DNA of 64,000 nt from Ohessyouella blattaphilus (lineage in GTDB: Bacteria > Bacillota > Clostridia > Lachnospirales > Lachnospiraceae): the NCBI RefSeq assembly GCF_024721265.1, contig NZ_JAMXOC010000001.1:186001-250000 (forward strand), written 5' to 3'. This document shows, in pieces, positions 26,974-36,238 of this stretch (within the stretch, counting starts at the first letter, position 1; every line of letters begins with the position of its first letter). The notes under the pieces are model-generated. The model worked only from the letters and a program-made list of their open reading frames with translations. It made no database searches and was not told the origin of the DNA. The translations under genes were made by a program, and so were the position numbers.

Positions 26974-28329
26974 ATGAGAAAAAGTGTAGATTTATTACAA
27001 GGAAATATTCTAAAATCATTAGTTCAGTTATCTCTCCCCATCATGCTGACTTCTTTTATCCAGATGGCGTATAACATGATTGATATGATCTGGCTCGGTC
27101 GCGTAGGAAGCGGAGCGGTTACTAGTGTCGGAACTGCTGGCATGTATCTGTGGTTTGCCGGCGGTGTCGCTTCTCTATCCCGCATCGGTACCCAGGTAAA
27201 ACTAGGTCACGCTCTCGGAGAAGATAAGCCAGACGCCGCCAGAACGTATATTGCCGTAGGCCTGCGTCTGGCATTCATTAGTGGCTTACTATACGGAGCC
27301 GTCTGTGTCCTTTTTGCCAAGCCACTCATCGGTTTCTTTCATCTCAGTAACCCTGAGACTATCCGCAACGCTATTCTCTATCAATATATCACCTGTGCCT
27401 TGATTGTCGCCCAGTTTTTAAACCAGGTCTTCGCTGGCGTGATGACCGCTATGGGGCGCAGCCTAAATATGCTACTAGCCACTGCCACTGGGTTAATCAT
27501 CAATATCGTCCTTGACCCCCTGCTGATCTTCGGCATCGGTCCTTTTCCCAAAATGGGCGTAGTAGGTGCGGCGATTGCCACCGTCTTGGCCCAAGTCGTA
27601 GTGTTATTCATCTTTATCTTCCTGGCCCGGGGAAATAAAGAGATGTTTTCCTTTCAGGCGATTTTCAAACGACAGGACCGTAATTACCAGCGGGAAATCA
27701 TCCGCATCGGTCTACCCACCGCCTTACAAAACATCTTCTTTACCTCCATTGGCATGATTATCGCTAGGCTAGTTACCAGCTTCGGCGACCACGCCATCGC
27801 TATCCAAAAGGTGGGCTCCCAAATCGAGTCTATCTCGTGGATGATTATCGAAGGTTTCGGTACTGCCATCAACGCCTTTATGGCGCAGAACTACGGCGCT
27901 GGCAATACGAAACGTATCCGTAAAGGCTACCACACCGCCCTTGGTATCGCCGTCTGCTGGGGTATCTTTTGCACTGCCCTCTTAGTGGGTCTCCCAGGAC
28001 CGCTGTTCTCTTTCTTTTTACCAGAGAAGGAACTGCTGTCTTTAGGGATTGACTACCTAGTAATTCTCGGCTTTAGTCAGATTTTTATGTGCATTGAATT
28101 ATCCGTAGCCGGCATGTTCTCTGGTCTTGGTAAGACGAAGCCGCCCTCTGTTGTCAGCATAGTTTTCAATGCCCTACGTATTCCCTTAGCGCTGATTCTC
28201 GTCCGCACGCCCTTAGGTTTAAACGGCATCTGGTGGGCGATTACGATTTCTAGCTTTATCAAAGGGATTGTTTTATGGATTTGGTTTCAAATTAGTTACA
28301 AGAATATCAACAAAGCCCCCAAGTCATAA
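26974..28329 (+). CDS. MATE-family multidrug/cation exporter
   Basis: A 451-residue exporter with two six-helix halves. The N-terminal NILKSLVQLSLPIMLTSFIQMAYNMIDMIWLGRVG and the second-half REIIRIGLPTALQNIFFTSIGMIIARLV are typical of MATE (NorM/DinF-like) proteins, which use H+ or Na+ gradients to expel cationic compounds. The ATG at 26974 directly follows the U-run of the gdhA terminator and uses GTGAGG as ribosome site. Its own TAA lies inside the loop of a downstream terminator. Substrate unknown. Confidence 0.92.
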   Translation: MRKSVDLLQGNILKSLVQLSLPIMLTSFIQMAYNMIDMIWLGRVGSGAVTSVGTAGMYLWFAGGVASLSRIGTQVKLGHALGEDKPDAARTYIAVGLRLAFISGLLYGAVCVLFAKPLIGFFHLSNPETIRNAILYQYITCALIVAQFLNQVFAGVMTAMGRSLNMLLATATGLIINIVLDPLLIFGIGPFPKMGVVGAAIATVLAQVVVLFIFIFLARGNKEMFSFQAIFKRQDRNYQREIIRIGLPTALQNIFFTSIGMIIARLVTSFGDHAIAIQKVGSQIESISWMIIEGFGTAINAFMAQNYGAGNTKRIRKGYHTALGIAVCWGIFCTALLVGLPGPLFSFFLPEKELLSLGIDYLVILGFSQIFMCIELSVAGMFSGLGKTKPPSVVSIVFNALRIPLALILVRTPLGLNGIWWAITISSFIKGIVLWIWFQISYKNINKAPKS

Positions 28330-28353
28330 GCGACTCGGGGGCTTCTTTTTTTT
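28314..28353 (+). terminator. Terminator overlapping the end of the MATE gene
   Basis: AGCCCCCAAGTC pairs with GACTCGGGGGCT (one mismatch) around a six-base loop that contains the MATE stop codon, followed by a run of T. It separates the convergent MATE and nifJ genes. Confidence 0.88.
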
Positions 28354-28355
28354 AA

Positions 28356-31300
28356 CTACTCAGCTTTGTATAGCTCTTCAAGCTTCTTGTAGTGTGCATA
28401 TTTTTCTTTTGCTTCTTTAGCAGATTTCTCGAATAACTTCGTAGCTCTTTCTGGATTCGCTCTCATCAAAGCGTTGTAACGTACTTCGCTGTTGAGGAAT
28501 TCGATGTAATCTTCAGATGGCTCTTTCGAGTCTACTACTAACTTGTTGCCTTCAGCATCAGGATTGAAGCGGAAGCAGTGCCAGTAACCAGCTTTAACTG
28601 CTCTTTCTTCTTCTGTCTGAGACATGGTCATACCGCCATTCTTGATACCATGGTTGATACATGGAGCGTAAGCGATAATCAGTGATGGTCCTGGATAAGC
28701 CTCTGCTTCAGCAATTGCCTTAACCGTCTGATTGAAGTCAGCACCCATAGCGATTTGTGCTACGTATACGTATCCGTAAGTCATAGCAATTTGCGCTAAG
28801 TCTTTCTTCTTCGTATCCTTACCAGCAGCTGCGAACTGAGCAGTTGCGCCTGTTGGTGTTGATTTGGAAGCTTGTCCACCGGTGTTAGAGTATACTTCAG
28901 TATCGAATACCATGACGTTGATATCTTTACCAGAAGCCAGTACGTGGTCAACACCGCCGAAGCCGATGTCGTATGCCCAACCGTCACCACCGAAGATCCA
29001 TTGTGATTTCTTAGCTAAGAAATCTTTATTATTTAATAAGTCTTTTGCTTTTGCATCGTCAGATCCTGCTAAAGCTTTTACTAGCTTGTCTGTAGCATCG
29101 CCGTTCTTAGCGCCTTCTTGGAAGGTATCTAGGTATTCGGTAAGTGCTTCTTTCAGATCACCAGTAGCTGTTTCTTGCAGTTCTGTTGCCACTTCGCCAA
29201 GACGCTTTCTAATAGCGATTTGACCGAGTAACATACCGTAACCGAACTCAGCGTTATCTTCGAATAAAGAGTTCGCCCAAGCTGGTCCTTTACCTTCTGG
29301 TGTTACTGTGTAAGGTGTAGAAGGTGCTGAGTTACCCCAGATTGAAGAACATCCGGTAGCATTAGCGATATACATTCTGTCACCGAATAATTGGGTGATC
29401 AGTTTTGCGTAAGGAGTCTCTCCACAACCTGCACAAGCTCCTGAGAACTCGAGAAGAGGTTGTTTGAACTGGCTACCTTTTACGCTGTCAGCTTTAAATT
29501 TAGCAACAACTTCTGGTTTAACTTCGATTTCTCTACCAAAGTCAAATACTTCTTGAGCTGCTACGTTTTCTTCTAAGCTTTCCATAAGAAGTGCTTTTTC
29601 ACCCTTCTTACCTGGGCAAACGTTAGCACAAGAACCACAGCCTAAGCAGTCAAGAGCAGATACGGTAATGGTGAATTTCATTCCCGGTACACCGATCATA
29701 TCGATCGCCTGCGTTCCTTCTGGAGCCTTAGCTAACTCGTCTTCCGTTAAAGCTACTGGACGAATAACTGCGTGAGGACAAACGTATGCACAGCGGTTAC
29801 ACTGGATACAGTTGTCTGCTTGCCATACTGGAATATCAACGGCTACACCACGTTTTTCAAAAGCGGCTGTGCCTGAAGGAGTCGTACCATCTACGTATTC
29901 TTTAAAGGCAGATACTGGAAGCTTGTTTCCTTCTTGCGCGTTAACTGCTTTTTGAACACCGTCAACGAAAGCGAGAACTTCTTTTCTTCCACCCTTAGCT
30001 TCGTAGCTGTGAAGTCCTTCATCAGCTGCTGATTTCCAAGAGTCCGGTACTTTAATTTCTACTGCTTGCTCAGCACCTGCATCGATTGCATCGTAGTTCA
30101 TCTTAACGATCTTATCACCTTTACGGCCATAAGTTGCTTTTGCAGCGTCTTTCATGTACTTAATTGCATCTTCTTGAGGAATGATGTTTGCTAAGTTAAA
30201 GAATGCTGACTGAAGTACCGTATTGATACGTCCGCCAAGTCCGATTTCTTTACCGATTTTAATACCATCGATGGTGTAGAACTTGATGTTGTGGTTAGCG
30301 ATATAAGCTTTCACCTGTCCTGGTAAGTGCTCTTCCAAGCCGTCCATATCCCATGAACAGTTAAGAAGGAAGGTACCACCATCTACTAACTCTTGAACCA
30401 TGTTGTACTTGTTCACGTAAGATGGGTTGTGGCAAGCTACAAAGTTGGCTTGCTTGATTAGGTAAGTTGACTGAATTGGTTTCTTACCGAATCTTAAGTG
30501 AGACATGGTAATACCACCTGACTTCTTAGAGTCATAGTCAAAATATGCCTGAGCATACATGTCTGTGTGGTCACCAATAATCTTGATTGAGTTCTTGTTA
30601 GCACCAACGGTTCCGTCAGCTCCAAGTCCCCAGAATTTACACATAATTGTGCCTTCTGGTGTGGTATTGATTTCTTCACCAACTTTAAGAGAAAGATTGG
30701 TCACATCATCTTCGATACCGATGGTGAACATTCTTTGATCGGTGTTGTTATATACAGCAACGATTTGCGCTGGAGTTGTGTCTTTTGAAGAAAGACCGTA
30801 ACGACCAGAGTTAACCACTACATCTTTAAACTTGCTGTCTTTTAATGAAGCAACAACGTCTAAGTATAGAGGCTCGCCAAGAGCACCTGGTTCTTTCGTT
30901 CTGTCTAATACGTTAATATATTTAACTGAATCTGGAATGGCTGCAAGTAACGCTTCTTTTACCCATGGACGGTAAAGACGAACTTTAACAACACCCACTT
31001 TATCGCCAGCACCATTTAAGTAATCAATGGTTTCGTCGATGGTCTCACAGACAGATCCCATAGCTACGATTACTTTCTCTGCATCTGGAGCACCGTAGTA
31101 GTTGAATAGTTTGTAATCTGTACCAATCTTAGCGTTTACCTTATCCATGTAATCTTGAACGATTCCTGGAAGGGCATTGTAGTATGGATTACTAGACTCT
31201 CTTGCTTGGAAGAAGATGTCTGGGTTCTGTGCTGAACCGCGTTGTACTGGGTGATTTGGATTCAGAGCATTCTGTCTGAAAGCGTCTACAGCTTCAAGAT

Positions 31301-31886
31301 CCATCATATCTTTCAAATCATCATATTCCCAAGTCTGGATCTTTTGGATCTCGTGAGAAGTTCTAAAGCCGTCAAAGAAGTTGATAAATGGTAACTTACC
31401 AGCAACTGCTGCACAGTGAGCAACTGGAGCTAAGTCCATAACTTCTTGTACAGATGACTCGCAAAGCATTGCGGCACCTGTGCCACGACAGGCATACACG
31501 TCAGAGTGATCCCCAAAAATTGATAAAGCGTGAGATGCCAGGGTTCTTGCTGATACGTGGAACACACCTGGAAGTAATTCTCCCGCTACCTTGTAAATGT
31601 TAGGAACCATAAGTAACAAACCTTGTGACGCAGTAAAGGTTGTTGTCATCGCTCCCGCTGCTAATGCACCGTGAACTGCTCCAGCGGCACCAGCTTCAGA
31701 TTGCATCTCGGTAACGTTAACTGGTTGACCAAAGATGTTTTCTTTTCCTTCAGCTGCCCACTCATCGATGTGTTCAGGCATTACTGAAGAAGGGGTGATT
31801 GGATAGATAGCGGCAACTTCTGTGTACGCATAAGCCACGTGTGCTGCTGCTTGGTTTCCATCCATAGTTTTCATTTTTCTTGCCAT
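28356..31886 (-). CDS. nifJ: Pyruvate:ferredoxin (flavodoxin) oxidoreductase
   Basis: Homodimeric single-chain PFOR of 1176 residues, oxidising pyruvate to acetyl-CoA and CO2 while reducing ferredoxin; central to clostridial fermentation. In order: pyruvate-binding domain (AYAYTEVAAIYPITPSS near residue 20), domain II, a two-cluster ferredoxin domain (CIQCNRCAYVCPH near 690 and CLGCGSCANVCPG near 750), the CAGCGETPY cysteines near 820 for the proximal cluster, and the TPP motif GDGWAYDIGFGG near 970. AGGAGG is placed eight bases before ATG. It is transcribed alone, divergent from the second NSS gene. Confidence 0.98.
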   Translation of the reverse strand: MARKMKTMDGNQAAAHVAYAYTEVAAIYPITPSSVMPEHIDEWAAEGKENIFGQPVNVTEMQSEAGAAGAVHGALAAGAMTTTFTASQGLLLMVPNIYKVAGELLPGVFHVSARTLASHALSIFGDHSDVYACRGTGAAMLCESSVQEVMDLAPVAHCAAVAGKLPFINFFDGFRTSHEIQKIQTWEYDDLKDMMDLEAVDAFRQNALNPNHPVQRGSAQNPDIFFQARESSNPYYNALPGIVQDYMDKVNAKIGTDYKLFNYYGAPDAEKVIVAMGSVCETIDETIDYLNGAGDKVGVVKVRLYRPWVKEALLAAIPDSVKYINVLDRTKEPGALGEPLYLDVVASLKDSKFKDVVVNSGRYGLSSKDTTPAQIVAVYNNTDQRMFTIGIEDDVTNLSLKVGEEINTTPEGTIMCKFWGLGADGTVGANKNSIKIIGDHTDMYAQAYFDYDSKKSGGITMSHLRFGKKPIQSTYLIKQANFVACHNPSYVNKYNMVQELVDGGTFLLNCSWDMDGLEEHLPGQVKAYIANHNIKFYTIDGIKIGKEIGLGGRINTVLQSAFFNLANIIPQEDAIKYMKDAAKATYGRKGDKIVKMNYDAIDAGAEQAVEIKVPDSWKSAADEGLHSYEAKGGRKEVLAFVDGVQKAVNAQEGNKLPVSAFKEYVDGTTPSGTAAFEKRGVAVDIPVWQADNCIQCNRCAYVCPHAVIRPVALTEDELAKAPEGTQAIDMIGVPGMKFTITVSALDCLGCGSCANVCPGKKGEKALLMESLEENVAAQEVFDFGREIEVKPEVVAKFKADSVKGSQFKQPLLEFSGACAGCGETPYAKLITQLFGDRMYIANATGCSSIWGNSAPSTPYTVTPEGKGPAWANSLFEDNAEFGYGMLLGQIAIRKRLGEVATELQETATGDLKEALTEYLDTFQEGAKNGDATDKLVKALAGSDDAKAKDLLNNKDFLAKKSQWIFGGDGWAYDIGFGGVDHVLASGKDINVMVFDTEVYSNTGGQASKSTPTGATAQFAAAGKDTKKKDLAQIAMTYGYVYVAQIAMGADFNQTVKAIAEAEAYPGPSLIIAYAPCINHGIKNGGMTMSQTEEERAVKAGYWHCFRFNPDAEGNKLVVDSKEPSEDYIEFLNSEVRYNALMRANPERATKLFEKSAKEAKEKYAHYKKLEELYKAE

Positions 31887-31942
31887 TTGGGATTTCCTCC
31901 TTAAATAAACAGTTAAATTTATAATAATTTGCGCGTACTTTC

Positions 31943-31971
31943 ATTATATCGCTGTAATGCCCAAAAAACAA
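31943..31971 (-). promoter_or_regulatory. nifJ promoter
   Basis: On the minus strand: TTGTTT (31966-31971), a 17-bp spacer, TATAAT (31943-31948). The leader to the ATG at 31886 is about 50 bases. Confidence 0.7.
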
Positions 31972-32065
31972 GGAAGAAAGCGCTCTATATTGTTTATTTT
32001 TCAGTACAGAATCGGCTTTTCAATTGACAGACTTCTCTATTTTATGCATATTTTTTACAGATAAC

Positions 32066-32094
32066 TTGACGATTTTTCTTAAAAATTATATAAT
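32066..32094 (+). promoter_or_regulatory. Promoter of the second NSS gene
   Basis: TTGACG (32066-32071), a 17-bp spacer, TATAAT (32089-32094). No copy of the GTTATC-NN-GATAAC site is present, so this paralogue is probably outside the TetR circuit. Confidence 0.78.
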
Positions 32095-32152
32095 TTACCA
32101 TATAACACTGCTTCAAACAGAAACTTTTAAGTCGAAAGATCGGAGGATGTGT

Positions 32153-33517
32153 ATGAATACAGAAAAGAAACAAGCCGAATTCGGCTCACGCTTTGGGTAT
32201 ATTATGGTAGCTGCCGGGGCAGCTATCGGTCTTGGTAACATTTGGCGCTTTCCTTTTCTCGCCTACCGCGGCGGTGGCGGTATCTTTATCCTCTTCTACA
32301 TCCTGATCGCCATTTTTATGGGGCATCCCATGGTGGAGATGGAGACAGCCATCGGCCGCTTCGGTAGGGGCAACGTGGCCGCCTCTTTCGGTAAGGTCAA
32401 AAAGAAGTACACCTTTATCGGTATTATCGCCGTCATCTGTACCACCTGTATCGATGTGTACTACGTAGTTGTTGGTGGCTGGGTAATCAAATACGCCGTA
32501 GCTTATATTACGGGCACCGATTTTGGCGTGGATACCAGGCAGTATTTTGACGGCTTTATCGCCTCCCCTGTAGAACCGGTAGTCTATACCGCCATCTTAA
32601 TTATCGTAACCGCTTTTCTTTTATTTTTCGGGATAACGAACCTGGTGGAAAAGGTCACGAAGTTTATTATGCCCGCCCTTTTCGTTCTGCTACTGGTCTG
32701 TGGCGTTTGGGCTATTTTTTCTTCCGAAGGCGCCCTAGAGGGACTTAAGTATTACCTGGTTCCCGACTTTAGCAAATTTAGCATCAAGATGATTGCCGAT
32801 GCCGCTACTCAGGTGCTCTTCTCCGTCGGTATCGGTTGGGGAATCTTCGTTACTTTAGGGGCAAGCCTGGGACGAGACCACAATATCAAAAGGGATTCCA
32901 TGTGGGTAACCATTTGTGATACCTCCGTCGCTCTTTTAGCAGGATTCGTAATTATCCCCTCGGCTTTCGGGGCTGGAGTAGACGTAGCTAGCGGACCTTC
33001 CCTTATCTTCGTGGTAATGACTCAGATTTTCGATGATTTACCTGGTGGCCGCCTCATCGGCTTACTATTTTTTGTCGCCCTTATTTTTGCTGTTCTTTCC
33101 ACCCTCTTCACCATTATCGAAATTCCGATTAAGTGGTTTGAAGAAACAGTTAAAGTCACCCATCGGAAAGCTACCGTTGCGGTTTCGGCTATTATCTTCG
33201 TGGCTAGCATCTTCGTTTCCTTAGGTTTTGGTCTCCTAAGTATGGTAAAGCTCCCTTGGTTAGATGTAAACGGCATCGCCTTCTATAACCTTTACGACTG
33301 GCTAGACACCTTTACCGCCTACCTGCTCTTGCCGCTTGGTTGTCTCCTAACCTGCTTCTACATTGTCAAAGGGTGGGGCTTTAACGGTTACGGCAAGGAG
33401 CTAACAGCTGATGGTAGGGACGGCACGATTAGTACCCTTCATAAAGCTTTGGCAACGGTGATTATTCCCGCTTTAATGATTCTAATTCTTCTAAACTGTT
33501 TTGGGTTTATCAAATAA
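32153..33517 (+). CDS. Neurotransmitter:sodium symporter (NSS/SNF) family transporter, second copy
   Basis: A 454-residue LeuT-fold Na+ symporter closely similar to the one at 21919-23316. It has the same TM1 (GYIMVAAGAAIGLGNIWRFPF) and the same TM6 region (ADAATQVLFSVGIGWGIFVTLGA). I chose the ATG at 32153 because GGAGG lies six bases upstream; the open frame extends to 32024 but that would include the promoter. Substrate probably a small or hydrophobic amino acid; unknown. A terminator follows. Confidence 0.92.
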   Translation: MNTEKKQAEFGSRFGYIMVAAGAAIGLGNIWRFPFLAYRGGGGIFILFYILIAIFMGHPMVEMETAIGRFGRGNVAASFGKVKKKYTFIGIIAVICTTCIDVYYVVVGGWVIKYAVAYITGTDFGVDTRQYFDGFIASPVEPVVYTAILIIVTAFLLFFGITNLVEKVTKFIMPALFVLLLVCGVWAIFSSEGALEGLKYYLVPDFSKFSIKMIADAATQVLFSVGIGWGIFVTLGASLGRDHNIKRDSMWVTICDTSVALLAGFVIIPSAFGAGVDVASGPSLIFVVMTQIFDDLPGGRLIGLLFFVALIFAVLSTLFTIIEIPIKWFEETVKVTHRKATVAVSAIIFVASIFVSLGFGLLSMVKLPWLDVNGIAFYNLYDWLDTFTAYLLLPLGCLLTCFYIVKGWGFNGYGKELTADGRDGTISTLHKALATVIIPALMILILLNCFGFIK

Positions 33518-33532
33518 TTATGCTAAGGACAA

Positions 33533-33566
33533 AAAAAGGACGTTTCTTCGTTGAGACGTCCTTTTT
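33533..33566. terminator. Bidirectional terminator between the NSS and lgt genes
   Basis: AAAAAGGACGT pairs with ACGTCCTTTTT, extended by three more pairs around a TTCGTT loop. T-runs occur on both strands, serving both convergent genes. Confidence 0.88.
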
Positions 33567-33572
33567 AAAGTT

Positions 33573-34445
33573 CTAGTTTTCTTTTTTATTCCTCTTACTT
33601 CTGACTAAGCCAAAGATTAGTAAGCCACCCGCGATAACCGCAAAGATTGCCGCTAATACCTGAGAAACGGGTATGGTCGTACCAATTAAAAACAATGTAT
33701 CCGTACGAATACCCTCAAAGATAAAACGACCAATACCATAAAGGCACATGTAGATTAAGAAAAATTCGCCGTCGAATTTCTTGTGCCTGCGCAGAGCCAT
33801 TATGACTAGGATAATCATCACACACCACAGGGATTCATAGAGAAAGGTGGGATGAACCTGAATCGTTTTGATTCCATCGATCACTTCCAGATGCTCGCGC
33901 ATCTTCTCACTCACATCAGACGCCCGGACAGCGTCTAGTGGCAAACGCATCGCCACCAAGTTATCCGTATACTCACCGAATACTTCCCGGTTAAAGAAAT
34001 TACCCCACCGTCCGAGGGCTTGGCCAATAGGCAAACTCATGGCAATGGTATCGAAAATGAGTAGCGGTGATTTCTTTTTATACTTAGCAAAGACAAGCAC
34101 GGCGATAACCGCCCCGATAATGCCACCGTATATCGCCAGTCCCCCTTGGCGGATATTAAAAATACTAAGAAGGTCATCCTGATATTGATCCCAGGAAAAG
34201 ATCACGTAGTAGAGGCGGGCACCAAGGACGCCGACAATCACCCCAAAAATCGCCAGATCAATATAATCTTCAGCTTTCTGTCCCGTTCTCTTTGCTTCCA
34301 TATAAGCCAGGAGGACGCCGGCAAGCACTCCCAAACCGATAACCATACCGTAGTAGGCGATATCAAAGCCAAAAACGGTAATATGATCGCCCACGTCGGC
34401 TAAATGGATTCCTAGATTTGGAAAATCAATTGATTTTACTGTCAT
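33573..34445 (-). CDS. lgt: Prolipoprotein diacylglyceryl transferase
   Basis: Membrane enzyme that transfers diacylglycerol from phosphatidylglycerol to the lipobox cysteine of prolipoproteins. The 290-residue protein has about seven helices. It shows the early ARLYYV, then GGLAIYGGIIGAV and the Lgt signature GRWGNFFNREVFG, with HPTFLYESLW further on. The last gene of the minus-strand housekeeping run, 16 bases after ychF. Confidence 0.96.
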   Translation of the reverse strand: MTVKSIDFPNLGIHLADVGDHITVFGFDIAYYGMVIGLGVLAGVLLAYMEAKRTGQKAEDYIDLAIFGVIVGVLGARLYYVIFSWDQYQDDLLSIFNIRQGGLAIYGGIIGAVIAVLVFAKYKKKSPLLIFDTIAMSLPIGQALGRWGNFFNREVFGEYTDNLVAMRLPLDAVRASDVSEKMREHLEVIDGIKTIQVHPTFLYESLWCVMIILVIMALRRHKKFDGEFFLIYMCLYGIGRFIFEGIRTDTLFLIGTTIPVSQVLAAIFAVIAGGLLIFGLVRSKRNKKEN

Positions 34446-34461
34446 TTCTACTCCCTGTTAA

Positions 34462-35562
34462 TTAGACGTTAAAACGGAAGAGAATTACATCTCCGTCTTT
34501 TACCACATACTCTTTGCCCTCTAAGCGGACTAAGCCTTTTTCCTTCGCTGCAGCGTTAGAACCGCAGGCGACCAAATCGTCATAAGACACTACTTCTGCC
34601 CGAATAAATCCCCGTTCAAAGTCCGTATGAATCTTTCCGGCAGCACCAGGAGCTTTCGTGCCCTTCGTAATGGTCCAGGCTCTTACTTCCGGTTCACCTG
34701 CTGTTAAGTAACTAATCAGGCCGAGGATGTGGTAACTTGCGGTAATCAGCTTTTCTAGTCCTGATTCGCTAAGGCCCAGGTCTTCTAAGAATTCTTTTTT
34801 CTCATCGGCATCTAGTTCCGCTAGCTCTTGTTCAATTCCGGCACTGACCACAAAGACTTCGCTATTTTCTGCCTGAGCGTACTCTCTAACAGCCTTTACC
34901 CCGGCGTTACTAGCGCCGTCATCAGCCAAATCCTCTTCACCGACGTTGGCGGCGTAGATAACTGGTTTGTATGTCAACAAATTGTAGCTGTTAAGCCACT
35001 CCTGCTCTTCTTCATCGGCTACTTCGGCAAAGGTCTTTGCTAGCTTCCCTTCTTCTAAATGAGCTTTGATTTTCTCCAGGAAGCCTAACTCTTTCGCCGC
35101 GGCTTTATCGTTTCTCGCTAACTTAGTCGCCTTAGCAATTCGGCGTTCAAGGATCTCTAAATCAGAGAAAATCAGTTCCAGATTGATAGTTTCAATATCT
35201 CTAAGAGGATTGATGCTGCCGTCCACGTGAACAATGTTGGTATCTTCGAAGCAGCGAACCACATGCACGATGGCATCTACTTCCCGGATATTAGCAAGGA
35301 ACTGATTCCCAAGCCCTTCCCCTTTCGAAGCTCCCTTTACCAGTCCCGCAATATCGACAAATTCGATTACCGCCGGTACGATTTTTTTCGTCTGGTACAT
35401 ATCTCCTAAAACCTGTAAGCGCTCGTCGGGAACCGTCACCACGCCTACATTGGGGTCAATCGTACAAAAGGGATAGTTAGCTGACTCGGCGCCCCCCTTA
35501 GTTAATGAGTTAAACAGGGTGCTTTTCCCTACATTTGGTAATCCTACAATTCCTAATTTCAT
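34462..35562 (-). CDS. ychF: YchF/OLA1-type ATPase
   Basis: Obg-family P-loop protein that hydrolyses ATP in preference to GTP and binds ribosomes. The 366-residue protein has G1 [13 protein letters not shown]3 [20 protein letters not shown], the altered specificity motif in YAANVGEED (instead of NKxD), and a C-terminal TGS domain (ending [16 protein letters not shown]). Lies between thiN (4-base gap) and lgt. Confidence 0.97.
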   Translation of the reverse strand: MKLGIVGLPNVGKSTLFNSLTKGGAESANYPFCTIDPNVGVVTVPDERLQVLGDMYQTKKIVPAVIEFVDIAGLVKGASKGEGLGNQFLANIREVDAIVHVVRCFEDTNIVHVDGSINPLRDIETINLELIFSDLEILERRIAKATKLARNDKAAAKELGFLEKIKAHLEEGKLAKTFAEVADEEEQEWLNSYNLLTYKPVIYAANVGEEDLADDGASNAGVKAVREYAQAENSEVFVVSAGIEQELAELDADEKKEFLEDLGLSESGLEKLITASYHILGLISYLTAGEPEVRAWTITKGTKAPGAAGKIHTDFERGFIRAEVVSYDDLVACGSNAAAKEKGLVRLEGKEYVVKDGDVILFRFNV

Positions 35563-35566
35563 TGAT

Positions 35567-36229
35567 TTAAAATCCTTCCTTATCGTTTGTTTCCATCAAT
35601 ATTAGCGTTCCTGTGCGAAAGCTCACTTTCACCGCCTCGTCCTTAATCTCGTTACTTACACAGAGGCTATCCTGAGGCTCCATGGTGTGGTTCTTCAGGG
35701 GATACTTGGCTCCCTCCAAAGTCAGACCGTGTACCACCTCACCTAGTGGAAAGAGAGAAAAATACTGGCCATAGGCTTCCTCTTTATTTAGAACGAAATC
35801 CTCGTCGTGAAGAGAAATGCGGTTTTGAGGATCCACGAGCGTTGCCTTAATATCTTTTTTTAATGGGATATAGAGGCACTGCACATTGGCCCAGAGGTGA
35901 TCTAGGCGCCCACCGGTGGCTCCGTGAATTTCAATTTCCGTCGCCCCAATTGTCATCGCTAGGCGAATAGCAATCTCCGTATCGGAAGCGTCTTTTACTG
36001 GATTATACTCCTTAATCGGCACATCGGTCTCTTCCCGAAAGTACCTAGCCACTTCTTCATTTACGCTATCAAAGTCCCCAACAATATAGTTGGGAACTAT
36101 TTTATGCCTGTATAAAAACTCAATCCCCCGGTCCACGCCGATAACTCCAATATTTCCCCCTGAAAGGCTTCTTAGGGTTAACTCATCGGTAATATCGCCA
36201 CCGCTAATAATCACTACTCGCTTACTCAT
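35567..36229 (-). CDS. thiN: Thiamine pyrophosphokinase
   Basis: Converts thiamine plus ATP to thiamine diphosphate. The 220-residue protein shows VDRGIEFLYRHKIVPNYIVGDFDSV (substrate Asp residues), DASDTEIAIRLA and GATGGRLDHLWANV, then a C-terminal thiamine-binding beta domain. It starts 9 bases after rsgA. In many Firmicutes rpe (ribulose-phosphate epimerase) lies between rsgA and thiN; it is missing here. Confidence 0.93.
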   Translation of the reverse strand: MSKRVVIISGGDITDELTLRSLSGGNIGVIGVDRGIEFLYRHKIVPNYIVGDFDSVNEEVARYFREETDVPIKEYNPVKDASDTEIAIRLAMTIGATEIEIHGATGGRLDHLWANVQCLYIPLKKDIKATLVDPQNRISLHDEDFVLNKEEAYGQYFSLFPLGEVVHGLTLEGAKYPLKNHTMEPQDSLCVSNEIKDEAVKVSFRTGTLILMETNDKEGF

Positions 36230-36238
36230 AGGCTTTTC

